Below are positions 42,251 through 50,992 of a stretch of DNA of 64,000 bases, in pieces. The translations under genes were made by a program, and so were the position numbers. The DNA is from a bacterium (GTDB lineage: Bacteria; Actinomycetota; Acidimicrobiia; Acidimicrobiales; Bin134). Every line of letters begins with the position of its first letter. Within the stretch, counting starts at the first letter, position 1. The notes under the pieces were generated by a model. That model was not told the origin of the DNA, ran no database searches, and saw only the letters and a list, made by a program, of their open reading frames with translations. Location of the stretch: the NCBI GenBank assembly GCA_026709025.1, contig JAPOTT010000009.1, forward strand, positions 31,175 through 95,174, in the 5' to 3' direction.

Positions 42251-43696
42251 TTGAGTACGTTTTTGGATGTTCTGGGAGCCACCGGCTGCGGCGAGGTGGA
42301 TGAACGAGGCGGGCTCACCGCTGCTAGGGCGGGGTGGAAGCTGGACTGGTGGGTGCGCTCCGCAGAGCGTTGGCATAAAGCATCAACCGAAGCGGGAGTT
42401 CGCCAAGTACAGCATGAAACTGGTGCTGTAGTTGAAACCCGTATGCGGGTGCTTAACGGGGATGCAGCGCATCGGGTGTGGGCCGTGGCCGCTGGTGGCA
42501 GCGCTGCGTCAGCGGCCGCTCCAGCGTCTGCTTTGAGGGCCGCTGTGGATGTCCCAGCAGTGGCTGTTGTGGAGATATCCAACGAAACCGCCACTGCTTT
42601 CGCGTTTGCAATGGTGCTAGAAACTGCGAACGCAAAGATCGTGGCCAATCAGCTAGGAGTTTGGCTAGACGGTACATCAGTGCTGGCGTGGGATCGTTCG
42701 CCTGCGGTGGTGGCAGTAGGCCAAGCCGAAGTAGCGGCGCTGTTGCAAGCAGAGGTGCCAGCCCATGGTTGGGTAGATACTGTGAATAAACCTGCTGTTA
42801 GTAAAACCAAGAACACCCGTAACAGGAAAACGGGCAGCGATGTTGTTGCGCTGGTTTGGCCGCTGCCTCACACAGCTCAGCTGGCCGTGAGCGCTGCGCT
42901 GGTTTCCGGCAGGGTTCCAAAGCCCTGCGATTTGCCTGATGCCGATGCTGTAATACGTGGCTGGGAGTCCCATTTAGATAGGGGTGCGCGCATTGAGGTT
43001 CCTGATGAGGGGTTGGCCCGGCGTATCATCCAAAACCGACGGCGTTGGTTGGGTTTGACTGGCCGCATGGACACAGCTGATGTCTGCGAACTGACCAAGC
43101 TGGCTGTGCGATTAGACCACCACGGCTACCACAGCGATGCAGAACTGGTGTTAGATGAAGTTGCCGTCCGCTGGACAACGCAGGCTCCTGTGGAGCAGCT
43201 AGTGGCGTTTGCTGCTCATCACGATCTAACTGGCGATAGCAATGTTGCCAAACGTTATGTTGAAGCAGTAGCTGAAGCGGTGGAGGCAGCGGCTAGAGCA
43301 GACCTCGCAGTGCCAGTACAAGCGGTGCAGCGTCTGCTGGTGGCCGCAGGAGAAAACACCGCCTCCGCCGACTTGATGCGTTTAGGGTTGGCGGAGCTAT
43401 CTGGGCCATCTGATGGGTTGCGGGCTGAGTTGGTGGATGATCATGGTAGCGAGCTGTTGTTGGTGCCGGGGTTTAGGCCAAAATGGCGTGGCGGGTCTTT
43501 GGCTGCCTATGGTTTACCCACACGGTTCGGCCCGCTGTCTTATGCGGTTCGCTGGCATGGGGCTCGTCCTGCACTGTTGTGGGAGTTGGGTTTACGACCC
43601 ACACAACAGATGCCCGTGCTGCGTGCGCCATCTTTGGACGATGCTTGGAGCAGCGTTGCGGCTAAGGGGGAGGCCCTGCTCAGAGCGCATCAATAG
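42251..43696 (+). CDS. conserved hypothetical protein, about 480 residues
   Basis: The protein starts at TTG 42251 (MSTFLDVLGATGCGEVDERG). It shows LDWWVRSAERWHKASTEAGV, then a beta-rich part (RVWAVAAGG, VAVVEISNETATAFAFAMVL), a helical middle (RRWLGLTGRMDTADVCELTK) and a C-terminal beta region (ELLLVPGFRPKWRGGSLAAY). The alternating beta-sandwich and helical core recalls glucodextranase-like or (alpha/alpha)-barrel-associated proteins, but I cannot name the family. No signal peptide. It lies between gpsA and rnhB on the same strand and may be co-transcribed with rnhB. Confidence 0.65.
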   Translation: MSTFLDVLGATGCGEVDERGGLTAARAGWKLDWWVRSAERWHKASTEAGVRQVQHETGAVVETRMRVLNGDAAHRVWAVAAGGSAASAAAPASALRAAVDVPAVAVVEISNETATAFAFAMVLETANAKIVANQLGVWLDGTSVLAWDRSPAVVAVGQAEVAALLQAEVPAHGWVDTVNKPAVSKTKNTRNRKTGSDVVALVWPLPHTAQLAVSAALVSGRVPKPCDLPDADAVIRGWESHLDRGARIEVPDEGLARRIIQNRRRWLGLTGRMDTADVCELTKLAVRLDHHGYHSDAELVLDEVAVRWTTQAPVEQLVAFAAHHDLTGDSNVAKRYVEAVAEAVEAAARADLAVPVQAVQRLLVAAGENTASADLMRLGLAELSGPSDGLRAELVDDHGSELLLVPGFRPKWRGGSLAAYGLPTRFGPLSYAVRWHGARPALLWELGLRPTQQMPVLRAPSLDDAWSSVAAKGEALLRAHQ

Positions 43697-43741
43697 CTTA
43701 CTTTCACATTGTTTGTGAGCCTTGAGACTACTGTGGAGATT

Positions 43742-44419
43742 ATGGTTCGCCCCGCAGTTCCTGCTATCTCAGCGCCCACCACTGCAGTACCAACCACCGA
43801 AATCGAACGCAGCCTGTGGGCTGCGGGCCATGAGGTTGTGGCTGGAATGGACGAAGTGGGCAAGGGTGCTTGGGCCGGACCATTAACTCTTGTGGTGGCT
43901 GTTATTCCCCAAGAGCACCCCCTAGACGGGGTACGAGATTCCAAACAGCTAAGCGAGTTGCAACGAGAGAAGCTCTACCAACCGCTTGCGCAGTGGTGTG
44001 TGGCTTGGGCTGTTGGTCATGCTAGCAATTCCGAATGCGATGAGTTAGGCATGTCACAAGCACAACGGCTAGCTGCTAGTCGGGCTTTGGCTGGCCTAGC
44101 AGTAGAGCCCAGCGTGGTGCTGTTAGATGGTCGTTGGGATTTTGTTGGTAACGGCAAGGCCCGCACGCTGGTGAAGGGAGATGCCACTTGTTTGTCGATA
44201 GCTGCGGCATCGGTTTTGGCCAAGGTTACGAGAGACCGGCTTATGCGCTCGGTAGCCCACGAATACCCCGAGTATCGTTTTGGCAACAACAAGGGCTATC
44301 CTTGTGCGAAACATCGAGCTGCTCTAGCTAGCAACGGGCCCACACCGTTGCACCGTCGGTCATGGGCCTTTATGGACAATTTGGGCTGGGGTCACCTGCG
44401 CGTTGGCCGTAATCGATAA
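43742..44419 (+). CDS. rnhB: ribonuclease HII
   Basis: A 225-residue RNase HII, which cuts RNA in RNA-DNA hybrids and at single ribonucleotides. The catalytic acidic pair is in VAGMDEVGKGAWAGPL (the usual DEVGRG with Lys for Arg). VRDSKQLSELQREKLY and LVKGDATCLSIAAASVLAKV, with its acidic residue, follow. The C-terminal YRFGNNKGYPCAKHRAALAS is standard. ATG 43742 with GGAG just before is used; TTG 43709 would add eleven residues. The 3' end is 22 bases from the convergent nuclease-lipoprotein stop. Confidence 0.93.
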   Translation: MVRPAVPAISAPTTAVPTTEIERSLWAAGHEVVAGMDEVGKGAWAGPLTLVVAVIPQEHPLDGVRDSKQLSELQREKLYQPLAQWCVAWAVGHASNSECDELGMSQAQRLAASRALAGLAVEPSVVLLDGRWDFVGNGKARTLVKGDATCLSIAAASVLAKVTRDRLMRSVAHEYPEYRFGNNKGYPCAKHRAALASNGPTPLHRRSWAFMDNLGWGHLRVGRNR

Positions 44420-44441
44420 TCATTTGGATATTTGTTGTCGC

Positions 44442-45359
44442 TCAGCGCTCGATTCTGGCTGGGTCGACTCTCAAGGTAGTGCAGCTGGAGTTAGCCTCTT
44501 GGAGGATTCTGTTGTACTCGGCTTGATCCATGGTTAGCCCCCAACGCACCTTTACGATGGTCCATAAAGCTAAGTATTGACACCATGAAGCGGTATCGGG
44601 TGGCAGCCATTCTGCGGGGTCTCGCTTGCCCTTGCTGCGGTTGGTGCCCCTAGACACCGCAATTAGGTGGTCTGGGTTTGTGAGGTCGTTGGCATAGAGT
44701 TCGCGGGTGCTGGCATCCCATGCCCAACCCCCCGATTCGTGAGCTTCGCCCAACGCAACCACATGGTCTATGTCTAGCTGCCCGGCATCTGTGATTTGTT
44801 GGCCATCATAAAGGCTGCGCCAAAGGCCCTGACGGATGCGTCTGTTGGCTACTACTGTGGCTGCAAGAGATTCTGCGTCTAGCACTTCTTGGCGGGTGTC
44901 TTGGCCGTCGCGGTCTGCGTCTGTCCAATGTTTCCAATCGTCACGGTCGTATCCGTCTGTTACCTCGGCTGCAACAGTAATCAGGGTTAGCAGATCAGCC
45001 AAAGACAGCTGCGAGTTTGAGGTTGGGGCTGCTGTGGAGGTTGGGGTTAGTGTGGAGGTTGGGGTTGGTGTGGGCGCTGGTGTTGCGGTTGAAGCGCCGG
45101 TAGAGGTAGGACTAGACGACTCGCTGGGAGTTGCAGTGGTAACCGCAGTAGGGTTTGTGTCTGTAGGAGTGGGGGCGGAAGTAGGAGTGGAGGAGGTGGG
45201 TGGTTGTGTAGATACCGCAGATGGAGTTGTTGGTGCGGTGCTTGTGCTAGCTACGTCGTCTTCCGAACTCACGCAACCCGAAATAAGAACCGCTACTACT
45301 GTCAGCAGTGTTAGCAAGCGAAGCAGCAAGCGTCCTGTGGGCCTTAGGTGGGGAAGCAT
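44442..45359 (-). CDS. secreted lipoprotein HNH nuclease (DUF1524-like)
   Basis: A 305-residue protein. Residues 1-29 are a lipoprotein signal ending in the lipobox LISGC. A Thr/Ser/Pro linker of about 90 residues follows. The C-terminal 180 residues are a DUF1524-type HNH nuclease: LDIDHVVALGEAHESGGWAW, then ANDLTNPDHLIAVSRGTNRS and KGKRDPAEWLPP. This is the common actinobacterial form of an exported nuclease tethered to the membrane. The linker is coded by short imperfect DNA repeats (about 45025-45080), so its length may vary. Likely roles are DNA scavenging or extracellular defence; neither is shown. Confidence 0.88.
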   Translation of the reverse strand: MLPHLRPTGRLLLRLLTLLTVVAVLISGCVSSEDDVASTSTAPTTPSAVSTQPPTSSTPTSAPTPTDTNPTAVTTATPSESSSPTSTGASTATPAPTPTPTSTLTPTSTAAPTSNSQLSLADLLTLITVAAEVTDGYDRDDWKHWTDADRDGQDTRQEVLDAESLAATVVANRRIRQGLWRSLYDGQQITDAGQLDIDHVVALGEAHESGGWAWDASTRELYANDLTNPDHLIAVSRGTNRSKGKRDPAEWLPPDTASWCQYLALWTIVKVRWGLTMDQAEYNRILQEANSSCTTLRVDPARIER

Positions 45360-45497
45360 GGCCGCTATTTTCTCACATCACACCTAACTAACTCTGTATC
45401 CAACCAACATAAAGGTGTTCGCTAGCGCTTAGACCTCGAATCTGTTTGCTCCATAATCACCGTTGGGGTGCTGCAAGCAGATACGCTTGGGGTGCTT

Positions 45498-45818
45498 ATG
45501 GGACAGCCGGTAACCGTTGTAGAAAATAAAACGAGCCGTCCGGGCGTTTACCGCTTCGAGATCAACCGCAGCATTACCGGCACTGGCCATGAGTATTACC
45601 GTGCTAGGCAAGATATTACCGGTGAGCGCCCTTCAGACGAGCTAGCCCGTCGACTGTTTGCCCGAGGCGATATCGATGCCGTGCATGTCAACAGCAACAT
45701 CATCACGGTGGATATAGCCAAAGGCGGCACGTCACAGGGAATCAAAGATCTTATCGCCAACCTGTTTATCTACTACGGCCCGGGTGTAGGGGTTCCCACC
45801 CTTGTTGAAGGGGACTGA
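45498..45818 (+). CDS. Nfu/NifU N-terminal domain protein
   Basis: A 106-residue protein matching the Nfu_N (scaffold protein Nfu/NifU N-terminal) domain: KTSRPGVYRFEINRSITGTG, RPSDELARRLFARGDIDAVH, and NSNIITVDIAKGGTSQGIKD. The C-terminal Cys-x2-Cys NifU domain that carries the iron-sulfur cluster is absent, so this is a stand-alone domain, as in several actinobacteria. ATG 45498 is chosen; an upstream in-frame start at 45468 adds ten unlikely residues. The next gene begins 37 bases later. Confidence 0.8.
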   Translation: MGQPVTVVENKTSRPGVYRFEINRSITGTGHEYYRARQDITGERPSDELARRLFARGDIDAVHVNSNIITVDIAKGGTSQGIKDLIANLFIYYGPGVGVPTLVEGD

Positions 45819-45854
45819 CCAACGCAACTAGAGCATCCCTCGTCACGCGAGGCT

Positions 45855-47066
45855 GTGGAGCGATGGTTTATCAAACGGGGCATCCCCCACGTAATCCACG
45901 ATTATCGAGCGAGCACCGATGTGTTTACTCGGGCTGTGCCGTTTTTGTCAGCAGTGTTTGCTTTGGAGTTGTTCAGCTCTTTCGGGGATCGTTTTTCAGG
46001 CTGGGCACAGTTTGGTGTATTTTGTGCGGGGGTAGCTATAGCGCTTGTGGCGGTGGCCGCGGTGAACCGCTTTAATCACAGGCGGCTCTTCCAAATACCC
46101 GACAGAGTTGGCTTAGTTGAGCTAGCCGTTTTTGTGCTGGTACCTCCGCTGTTGCCAGCGTTGTTTTCCGAAAATCCTTGGCGAGATGCCTCAGGTTTGG
46201 CGCTTGTGAATATGGGAATCCTTTTAGCTACGTATCTGGTGGTCAGCTTTGGGCTCTTGCCCATGATGGTTTGGGCAGCAAGCTATTCGTTTCACCAAAT
46301 TGCCCTCATCGGTCGGCTGCTAGGGCGCATTTTGCCCTTATTGTTGCTGTTTAGCGCTTTTTTGTTCCTAAACGCTGAGGTATGGCAAGTAGCACATGAT
46401 TTTTCTTGGCCGTTTTATGTAATTGTGGTTGGCGTGGTGGGGTGCATCAGTTTGGGGTCGGTAGCGGTTCGCATTCCAGCAGAGTTAGTGGGCTTGGCGC
46501 GCTTCAGCAGTTGGCAACAAGCTTGCGATTTGGTCAACAACTGTGATTCGCCACTAGCTCCAGTTAGTCCACCAGCCAATTCAGTCATCGCCGGGGTGCC
46601 ACCGTTGGGTCGTTTGGATCGCCTCAACTTGGCGCTGTTGATGTTTGTGGCCCAAGCAGTGCGGGTTGTGTTGGTGGGCCTGTTCATTGGGGTGTTTTAT
46701 GTGGCTTTTGGCCTGCTAACTGTGCGAGAAGCCACTATCTTGTCATGGGTTGCAACCGATTCGCTTAACCCTGTGGCCCGTTTTGGGTTGTTTGGTCAGG
46801 AGCTGGTGTTTACATGGGAGCTGTTAGCGGTAGCAGGCTTTATCGCTGTTTTATCGGCGTTGCAGTTTGCTGTATCCTCAGTAACCGACAAGGCATATCG
46901 GGAGTACTTTTACGACGATATGGCCAACGAAGTGCGAGAGGTGCTAGCTACACGAGCCATTTATTTGGCCAACTTGCAAGACACTGAGGGAATCTGGCAA
47001 GTGGGCTCACAGGTAAAACAAGTACAACAAGACAAGGATAATCAGGTCAGCAGCAACGATGAGTAA
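45855..47066 (+). CDS. multi-pass membrane protein of unknown function
   Basis: A 403-residue protein with about eight hydrophobic segments, including AVPFLSAVFALELFSSF, GVFCAGVAIALVAVAAV, LAVFVLVPPLLPALF and LLGRILPLLLLFSAFLFLNA. The N-terminal ERWFIKRGIPHVIHDYRAST, before the first helix, resembles a conserved actinobacterial membrane family without function. The start is GTG 45855. The C-terminus is hydrophilic and Gln-rich. It probably follows the Nfu-like gene in one transcript. Confidence 0.65.
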   Translation: MERWFIKRGIPHVIHDYRASTDVFTRAVPFLSAVFALELFSSFGDRFSGWAQFGVFCAGVAIALVAVAAVNRFNHRRLFQIPDRVGLVELAVFVLVPPLLPALFSENPWRDASGLALVNMGILLATYLVVSFGLLPMMVWAASYSFHQIALIGRLLGRILPLLLLFSAFLFLNAEVWQVAHDFSWPFYVIVVGVVGCISLGSVAVRIPAELVGLARFSSWQQACDLVNNCDSPLAPVSPPANSVIAGVPPLGRLDRLNLALLMFVAQAVRVVLVGLFIGVFYVAFGLLTVREATILSWVATDSLNPVARFGLFGQELVFTWELLAVAGFIAVLSALQFAVSSVTDKAYREYFYDDMANEVREVLATRAIYLANLQDTEGIWQVGSQVKQVQQDKDNQVSSNDE

Positions 47067-47125
47067 AACAACGCTGAGCAAAACGATGCGGCACATGTTC
47101 GCCGAGGTTGCAATAGTGGGGCGTG

Positions 47126-48136
47126 ATGACTGAGCCCTCTGTGTCGTCTGTAGACGAGCTGGTTGCACAAGCCCGCCAACAAGTTGCTGTTGCAATCACC
47201 CTAGAAGAGCTAAGCGCTGCACGCACTGTAATGCTGGGTAAGCGCTCTGGTTTGGTGGCTGCCCGCAAAGCCCTAGCGCAAATGGCACCTCAAGATCGTC
47301 GCCAAGCAGGCCAAGCCCTGAACGAGGCTAAGCAGGTTATCGAGGAGTTATTTTCTGCCCGAGAGGCCGAACTTGCGGCGGCTGCCCGCACACAAAAGCT
47401 AGCCGCGGAACGTCTAGATTTAACCGAGGTTACCCAACAGTCAAAGCACGGCTATTTGCATGTAATCACCCAAACCCAACAGGAACTAGAGGACATTTTT
47501 GTGGGTATGGGCTACAAAATAGCAGAAGGGCCTGAAATTGAAAGTGAGTGGTATAACTTCGGAGCATTAAACTTCCCCGAAGGCCATCCTGCTCGCGATA
47601 TGTATGACACTTTATATGTGGATTATGGTGAGCCAGCTAGCACATTGCTTCGTACGCATACTTCACCTGTGCAAGCTAGGGTGATGGAATCTCAAGCTCC
47701 TCCTATATATGTGGTGGCACCCGGGCGTTGTTTTCGCCAAGACACCGCAGATGCAACCCACATGCCAGTTTTTCATCAAATTGAGGGTTTAGTGGTGGAT
47801 AAAGGTACTTCTATGGGTCATCTAGCTGGCACCATTGAAGCATTTACCTCGGCCTACTTTGGTCCGGGCTTTACCTCCCGGCTGCGCCCTTCCTATTTCC
47901 CGTTCACCGAGCCGTCTGCTGAGTTTGATGTTCAACGTCCAGATGGCACATGGCTGGAGTTAGGTGGTTGTGGCATGGTTCACCCCAACGTGTTGTCTGC
48001 TTGTGGCATCAACCCTGAGCAGTGGCAAGGGTTTGCTTTCGGTTTTGGCATCGATCGCTTAGCCTTGATCCGCTTCGGCATCGGCGACCTGCGGGATTTG
48101 TGGAGCAACGACGTGCGCTTTTTGGAGCAGTTTTGA
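47126..48136 (+). CDS. pheS: phenylalanine--tRNA ligase alpha subunit
   Basis: A 336-residue PheS. The N-terminal coiled-coil (SVDELVAQARQQVAVAIT) precedes the class II catalytic core. HPARDMYDTLYVD and LLRTHTSPVQARVM are motif 1-2 region blocks, GRCFRQDTADATHMPVFHQI is motif 2 and FGFGIDRLALIRFGIGDLR is motif 3. ATG 47126 is used; GTG 47123 overlaps it. The stop TGA overlaps the pheT TTG start. Confidence 0.96.
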   Translation: MTEPSVSSVDELVAQARQQVAVAITLEELSAARTVMLGKRSGLVAARKALAQMAPQDRRQAGQALNEAKQVIEELFSAREAELAAAARTQKLAAERLDLTEVTQQSKHGYLHVITQTQQELEDIFVGMGYKIAEGPEIESEWYNFGALNFPEGHPARDMYDTLYVDYGEPASTLLRTHTSPVQARVMESQAPPIYVVAPGRCFRQDTADATHMPVFHQIEGLVVDKGTSMGHLAGTIEAFTSAYFGPGFTSRLRPSYFPFTEPSAEFDVQRPDGTWLELGGCGMVHPNVLSACGINPEQWQGFAFGFGIDRLALIRFGIGDLRDLWSNDVRFLEQF

Positions 48137-50490
48137 AGGTTCTACTTAGTTGGCTGCGGGAGTTCGCCCCAGATATTGCTGGCACGCCCGAATATCTAGC
48201 TGAAACCTTGTCTGCTTTGGGCCTAGCTACCGAGGAAATAACCCATCTTGGCCAGGGTTTAGAGGGTGTGGTAGTGGCTGAGGTGCTAGCAACTCGTACC
48301 CACCCCGATGCCGACCGCATACAGTTAGTCGATGTAGACCCCGGCAATGGCGAGGCTCTACAAGTGTGCTGCGGGGCTTTCAACATGGCGGTTGGAAACA
48401 AAGTGCCCTTGGCAACAGTGGGAACCACGATGTCAAACGGCATGGAAATCGCTCGCCGTAAGATGCGTGGGCAGTGGAGCAACGGCATGCTTTGTTCTGC
48501 CGCCGAGTTAGATATGGGCCAAGATCACGCTGGCATCATGATCTTGGATGATGAACTTGCGCTAGGAGTGCCTGTAGCTGAGGCTTTAGGCATATACCCC
48601 GATGTGGTGTTTGACTTAGAGGTGAACCCCAATCGTCCTGATGCTATGTCTATTGTGGGTGTTGCCCGCGATCTTGCTGCTGGCTTGGGTGTGCCGTTTG
48701 CTTTACCAGAGCCCAAACTGCAATACCACGGCGTACCTGCACATCATCGGGCATCTGTTCAAATCGACGCGCCAGATTTTTGTGGGCGCTTCGCGTTGCG
48801 CGTGTTGGATAACGCGCCACAAGGCTCGTCGCCGCGGTGGTTAGCTAATCGTTTGTTGGCTCTAGGGCAGCGGCCTATCAATGCTGTGGTGGACATTTCC
48901 AACTATGTGATGTTTGAGTTGGGCCAACCCAACCATACGTACGACTTAGATTTGTTGCCTGATGGCCACTTAGGTGTGCGTATGGCCAAAGACGGCGAGC
49001 AGCTTGTTACCCTAGATGGCACAAAGCGCACCCTTAGTAATGCAGATGGGGTAATTGTAAATATTAATGATGAGGTAGTGGGCTTAGCTGGTGTGATGGG
49101 GGGTGCTTCCACAGAGATTTCGGCTAGCACCACATCGGTGTTGTTGGAAGGTGCATGTTGGGATCCTATGACCATTACCAAAACTGCTAGACGTTTAGGT
49201 TTACGCAGCGAAGCATCCGCTCGATTTGAGCGTGGAACCGATCCTGAAATCATCCCGCTAGCCCTGGATCGCTTCGCCGAGTTAGCAGCAATATTAGGCA
49301 GCAGCACCGCAGAGGGAATCGTGGATGAAGTGGGTGCTCAGTCTGCTTCGATGCCGGTGCGGGTGCGCTTAGAGCGGGTGAACTCCGTTTTGGGCACCGA
49401 GTTGAGCGCTACCGGGATGGCTAATTTACTAGCACCGATCGGCTTTGAAGCCCAAGTATCTAGCGAGCAAGAACACATGGAGGTAACCATTCCTTCTTGG
49501 CGACCTGATTCGGCCACCGAGATAGACGTGATTGAAGAAATCGGGCGAATGCACGGTTATTCGCGCATTGAGCGTACCGTTGCGGTTACAGAGCAGGCTG
49601 GGGCGCTCACTCAACTTCAGGCCACACGCCGTGGTTTACGGGCCTTGCTGTGCGGTATGGGCATAACCGAGGCAATGCCACTGCCATTTTTGGCCCCAGG
49701 AGATCTGGCAAGAGCGGGCTTGAGCGAGACGGGTATAACTGTAACTAACCCGCTGGTTGCTGAAGAATCTATCATGCGAACATCGCTTCGCCCTGGTCTG
49801 CTAAAAGCATTGGCCTATAACGCAGCGCGACGCAGAACTGGTCTGTGGTTTTTTGAGATTGGTCGGGTGCATCCGGGCACTGGCGATGCACTGCCTGATG
49901 AACAAGAGCACCTAGCGGTTGCTTTAGCCAGCAGTGAGGCACCCGATGCTGCTTTGTTGTGGCAACGCCTAGAGCGGCACCTAGCGTTACGCTTGTCTAA
50001 GATCAAGAACCAGCCAACTGCTGGTCTTCACCCATCTCGTAGTGGCGCTATATTGGTGGATGGCGCAAAAGTAGGTGTGCTTGGAGAAGTAGATCCCGAT
50101 GTTCTGAACGCCTATGAGATCTCAGAGCCGGTAGCTTGGCTAGAGCTACGTCTAGATGCAGTGCTAGGCAGTAATCGTGGCTTGTCTGCATACCGGGCCC
50201 CGAGTCGGTTCCCCTCTAGCGATATAGATCTGGCCTTCATTGTGCCAGAAGAGGTAGAGGCTGGCGATGTGGCCGCCACCATCGCCCAAGCAGCTGGGGA
50301 GACGTTGACCTCAGTAATGCTGTTTGATGTGTTCCGCTCCAACAAGTTAGGCGATAGCCATCGCAGCTTGGCATATGCTTTGCGGTTTGAAGCTGCAGAT
50401 CGCACTCTGACAGACGCAGATGTTGCTAGCGCTCGTCAAGCTTGTATAGAAGCCGTAACCATAACTCACAACGCAACTCTTCGCGCGTAA
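48133..50490 (+). CDS. pheT: phenylalanine--tRNA ligase beta subunit
   Basis: A 785-residue PheT. TTG 48133 (MKVLLSWLREFAPDIAGTPE) overlaps the pheS stop as TTGA, so the subunits are translationally coupled. Domains follow in order: tRNA-binding EMAP-like (ATRTHPDADRIQLVDVDPGN), B3/B4 editing (PRWLANRLLALGQRPINAVV, NHTYDLDLL), B5 and catalytic-like core (ASARFERGTDPEIIPLALDR), and the FDX-ACB anticodon domain (APSRFPSSDIDLAFIVPEEV). It is complete and standard. It ends with a hairpin overlapping the stop codon. Confidence 0.96.
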   Translation: MKVLLSWLREFAPDIAGTPEYLAETLSALGLATEEITHLGQGLEGVVVAEVLATRTHPDADRIQLVDVDPGNGEALQVCCGAFNMAVGNKVPLATVGTTMSNGMEIARRKMRGQWSNGMLCSAAELDMGQDHAGIMILDDELALGVPVAEALGIYPDVVFDLEVNPNRPDAMSIVGVARDLAAGLGVPFALPEPKLQYHGVPAHHRASVQIDAPDFCGRFALRVLDNAPQGSSPRWLANRLLALGQRPINAVVDISNYVMFELGQPNHTYDLDLLPDGHLGVRMAKDGEQLVTLDGTKRTLSNADGVIVNINDEVVGLAGVMGGASTEISASTTSVLLEGACWDPMTITKTARRLGLRSEASARFERGTDPEIIPLALDRFAELAAILGSSTAEGIVDEVGAQSASMPVRVRLERVNSVLGTELSATGMANLLAPIGFEAQVSSEQEHMEVTIPSWRPDSATEIDVIEEIGRMHGYSRIERTVAVTEQAGALTQLQATRRGLRALLCGMGITEAMPLPFLAPGDLARAGLSETGITVTNPLVAEESIMRTSLRPGLLKALAYNAARRRTGLWFFEIGRVHPGTGDALPDEQEHLAVALASSEAPDAALLWQRLERHLALRLSKIKNQPTAGLHPSRSGAILVDGAKVGVLGEVDPDVLNAYEISEPVAWLELRLDAVLGSNRGLSAYRAPSRFPSSDIDLAFIVPEEVEAGDVAATIAQAAGETLTSVMLFDVFRSNKLGDSHRSLAYALRFEAADRTLTDADVASARQACIEAVTITHNATLRA

Positions 50491-50518
50491 TCCCCCCTAC
50501 TCCTTCATAATTGCGCGC
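50483..50518 (+). terminator. hairpin overlapping the pheT stop
   Basis: GCGCGTAAT (50483-50491) pairs with ATTGCGCGC (50510-50518), nine pairs with one G-U. The arms are 18 bases apart and enclose C- and T-rich sequence. No T-run follows directly, so it may be a weak or Rho-assisted terminator for pheST. Confidence 0.45.
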
Positions 50519-50974
50519 AGGTTCTCAAACTGCGTTCGTTTGTGCATTAACTATGCGTATTTCTGCACATATATATGTATTTATTGAATAAATATAAAAA
50601 TATAGTGTTCATTTTTGCTTTTTATTTAGATTATTAGAGGCACCAATACTAATCATTGATTACATTAAGTTAGTTATTTTCTTGAATAATTGAGTTGAAG
50701 CTAGTAGACTTTTTTCAGATTATGTTTATTTTCAAATTATGTGTATTTACACACAAGTTTTGCGTATTTATGTTCGAATAACTCACTGTAGACGCATATT
50801 TCTTCTAGTTTTCAATTTTTTAGTTGGAGTATTGATTGTGTATAAAACTCGAAATGATTAGTCAGTGTGAGAATTGGTTTTTTTCTTTGTCTGGCGGAGT
50901 AGATGGTGTTTGCTGATCAGGTAGTAGATAGCAACTCTGTCTTGAGGTGCAAACCTCGTTTCTTTGCCGCGTCC
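50519..50974 (+). promoter_or_regulatory. AT-rich upstream region of the giant repeat protein gene
   Basis: About 450 bases, markedly more AT-rich than anything else in the window, with no gene. It contains repeated TGCGTATTT-like words (50555, 50763), AAATTATGTGTATTTACACA (50734-50753, with a GTGT/ACAC inverted core), and several TTGA...TA-rich promoter-like pairs. It probably holds the promoter and regulatory sites of the downstream gene, or is imported sequence. A 29-codon frame from ATG 50903 runs into the G15 tract and stops right after it. Confidence 0.5.
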
Positions 50975-50992
50975 GGGGGGGGGGGGGGGTGA
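50903..50992 (+). other. short leader frame that reaches the G15 tract
   Basis: ATG 50903, with GGAG close before it, opens a 29-codon frame (MVFADQVVDSNSVLRCKPRF, then FAASGGGGG) ending in TGA immediately after the G15 tract. A one-base longer tract would fuse it to the giant protein, adding a basic N-terminal extension before the signal peptide. It may be the real start in the ON state. Confidence 0.4.
50975..50989 (+). repeat. G15 homopolymer at the 5' end of the giant gene
   Basis: Fifteen consecutive G residues, the last being the first base of the GTG taken as start. With fifteen, translation from ATG 50903 ends in TGA at 50990. With sixteen (or thirteen), the same frame enters the signal peptide and giant protein. 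The position fits a slipped-strand phase switch. The exact count is uncertain because homopolymers are error-prone. Confidence 0.85.
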
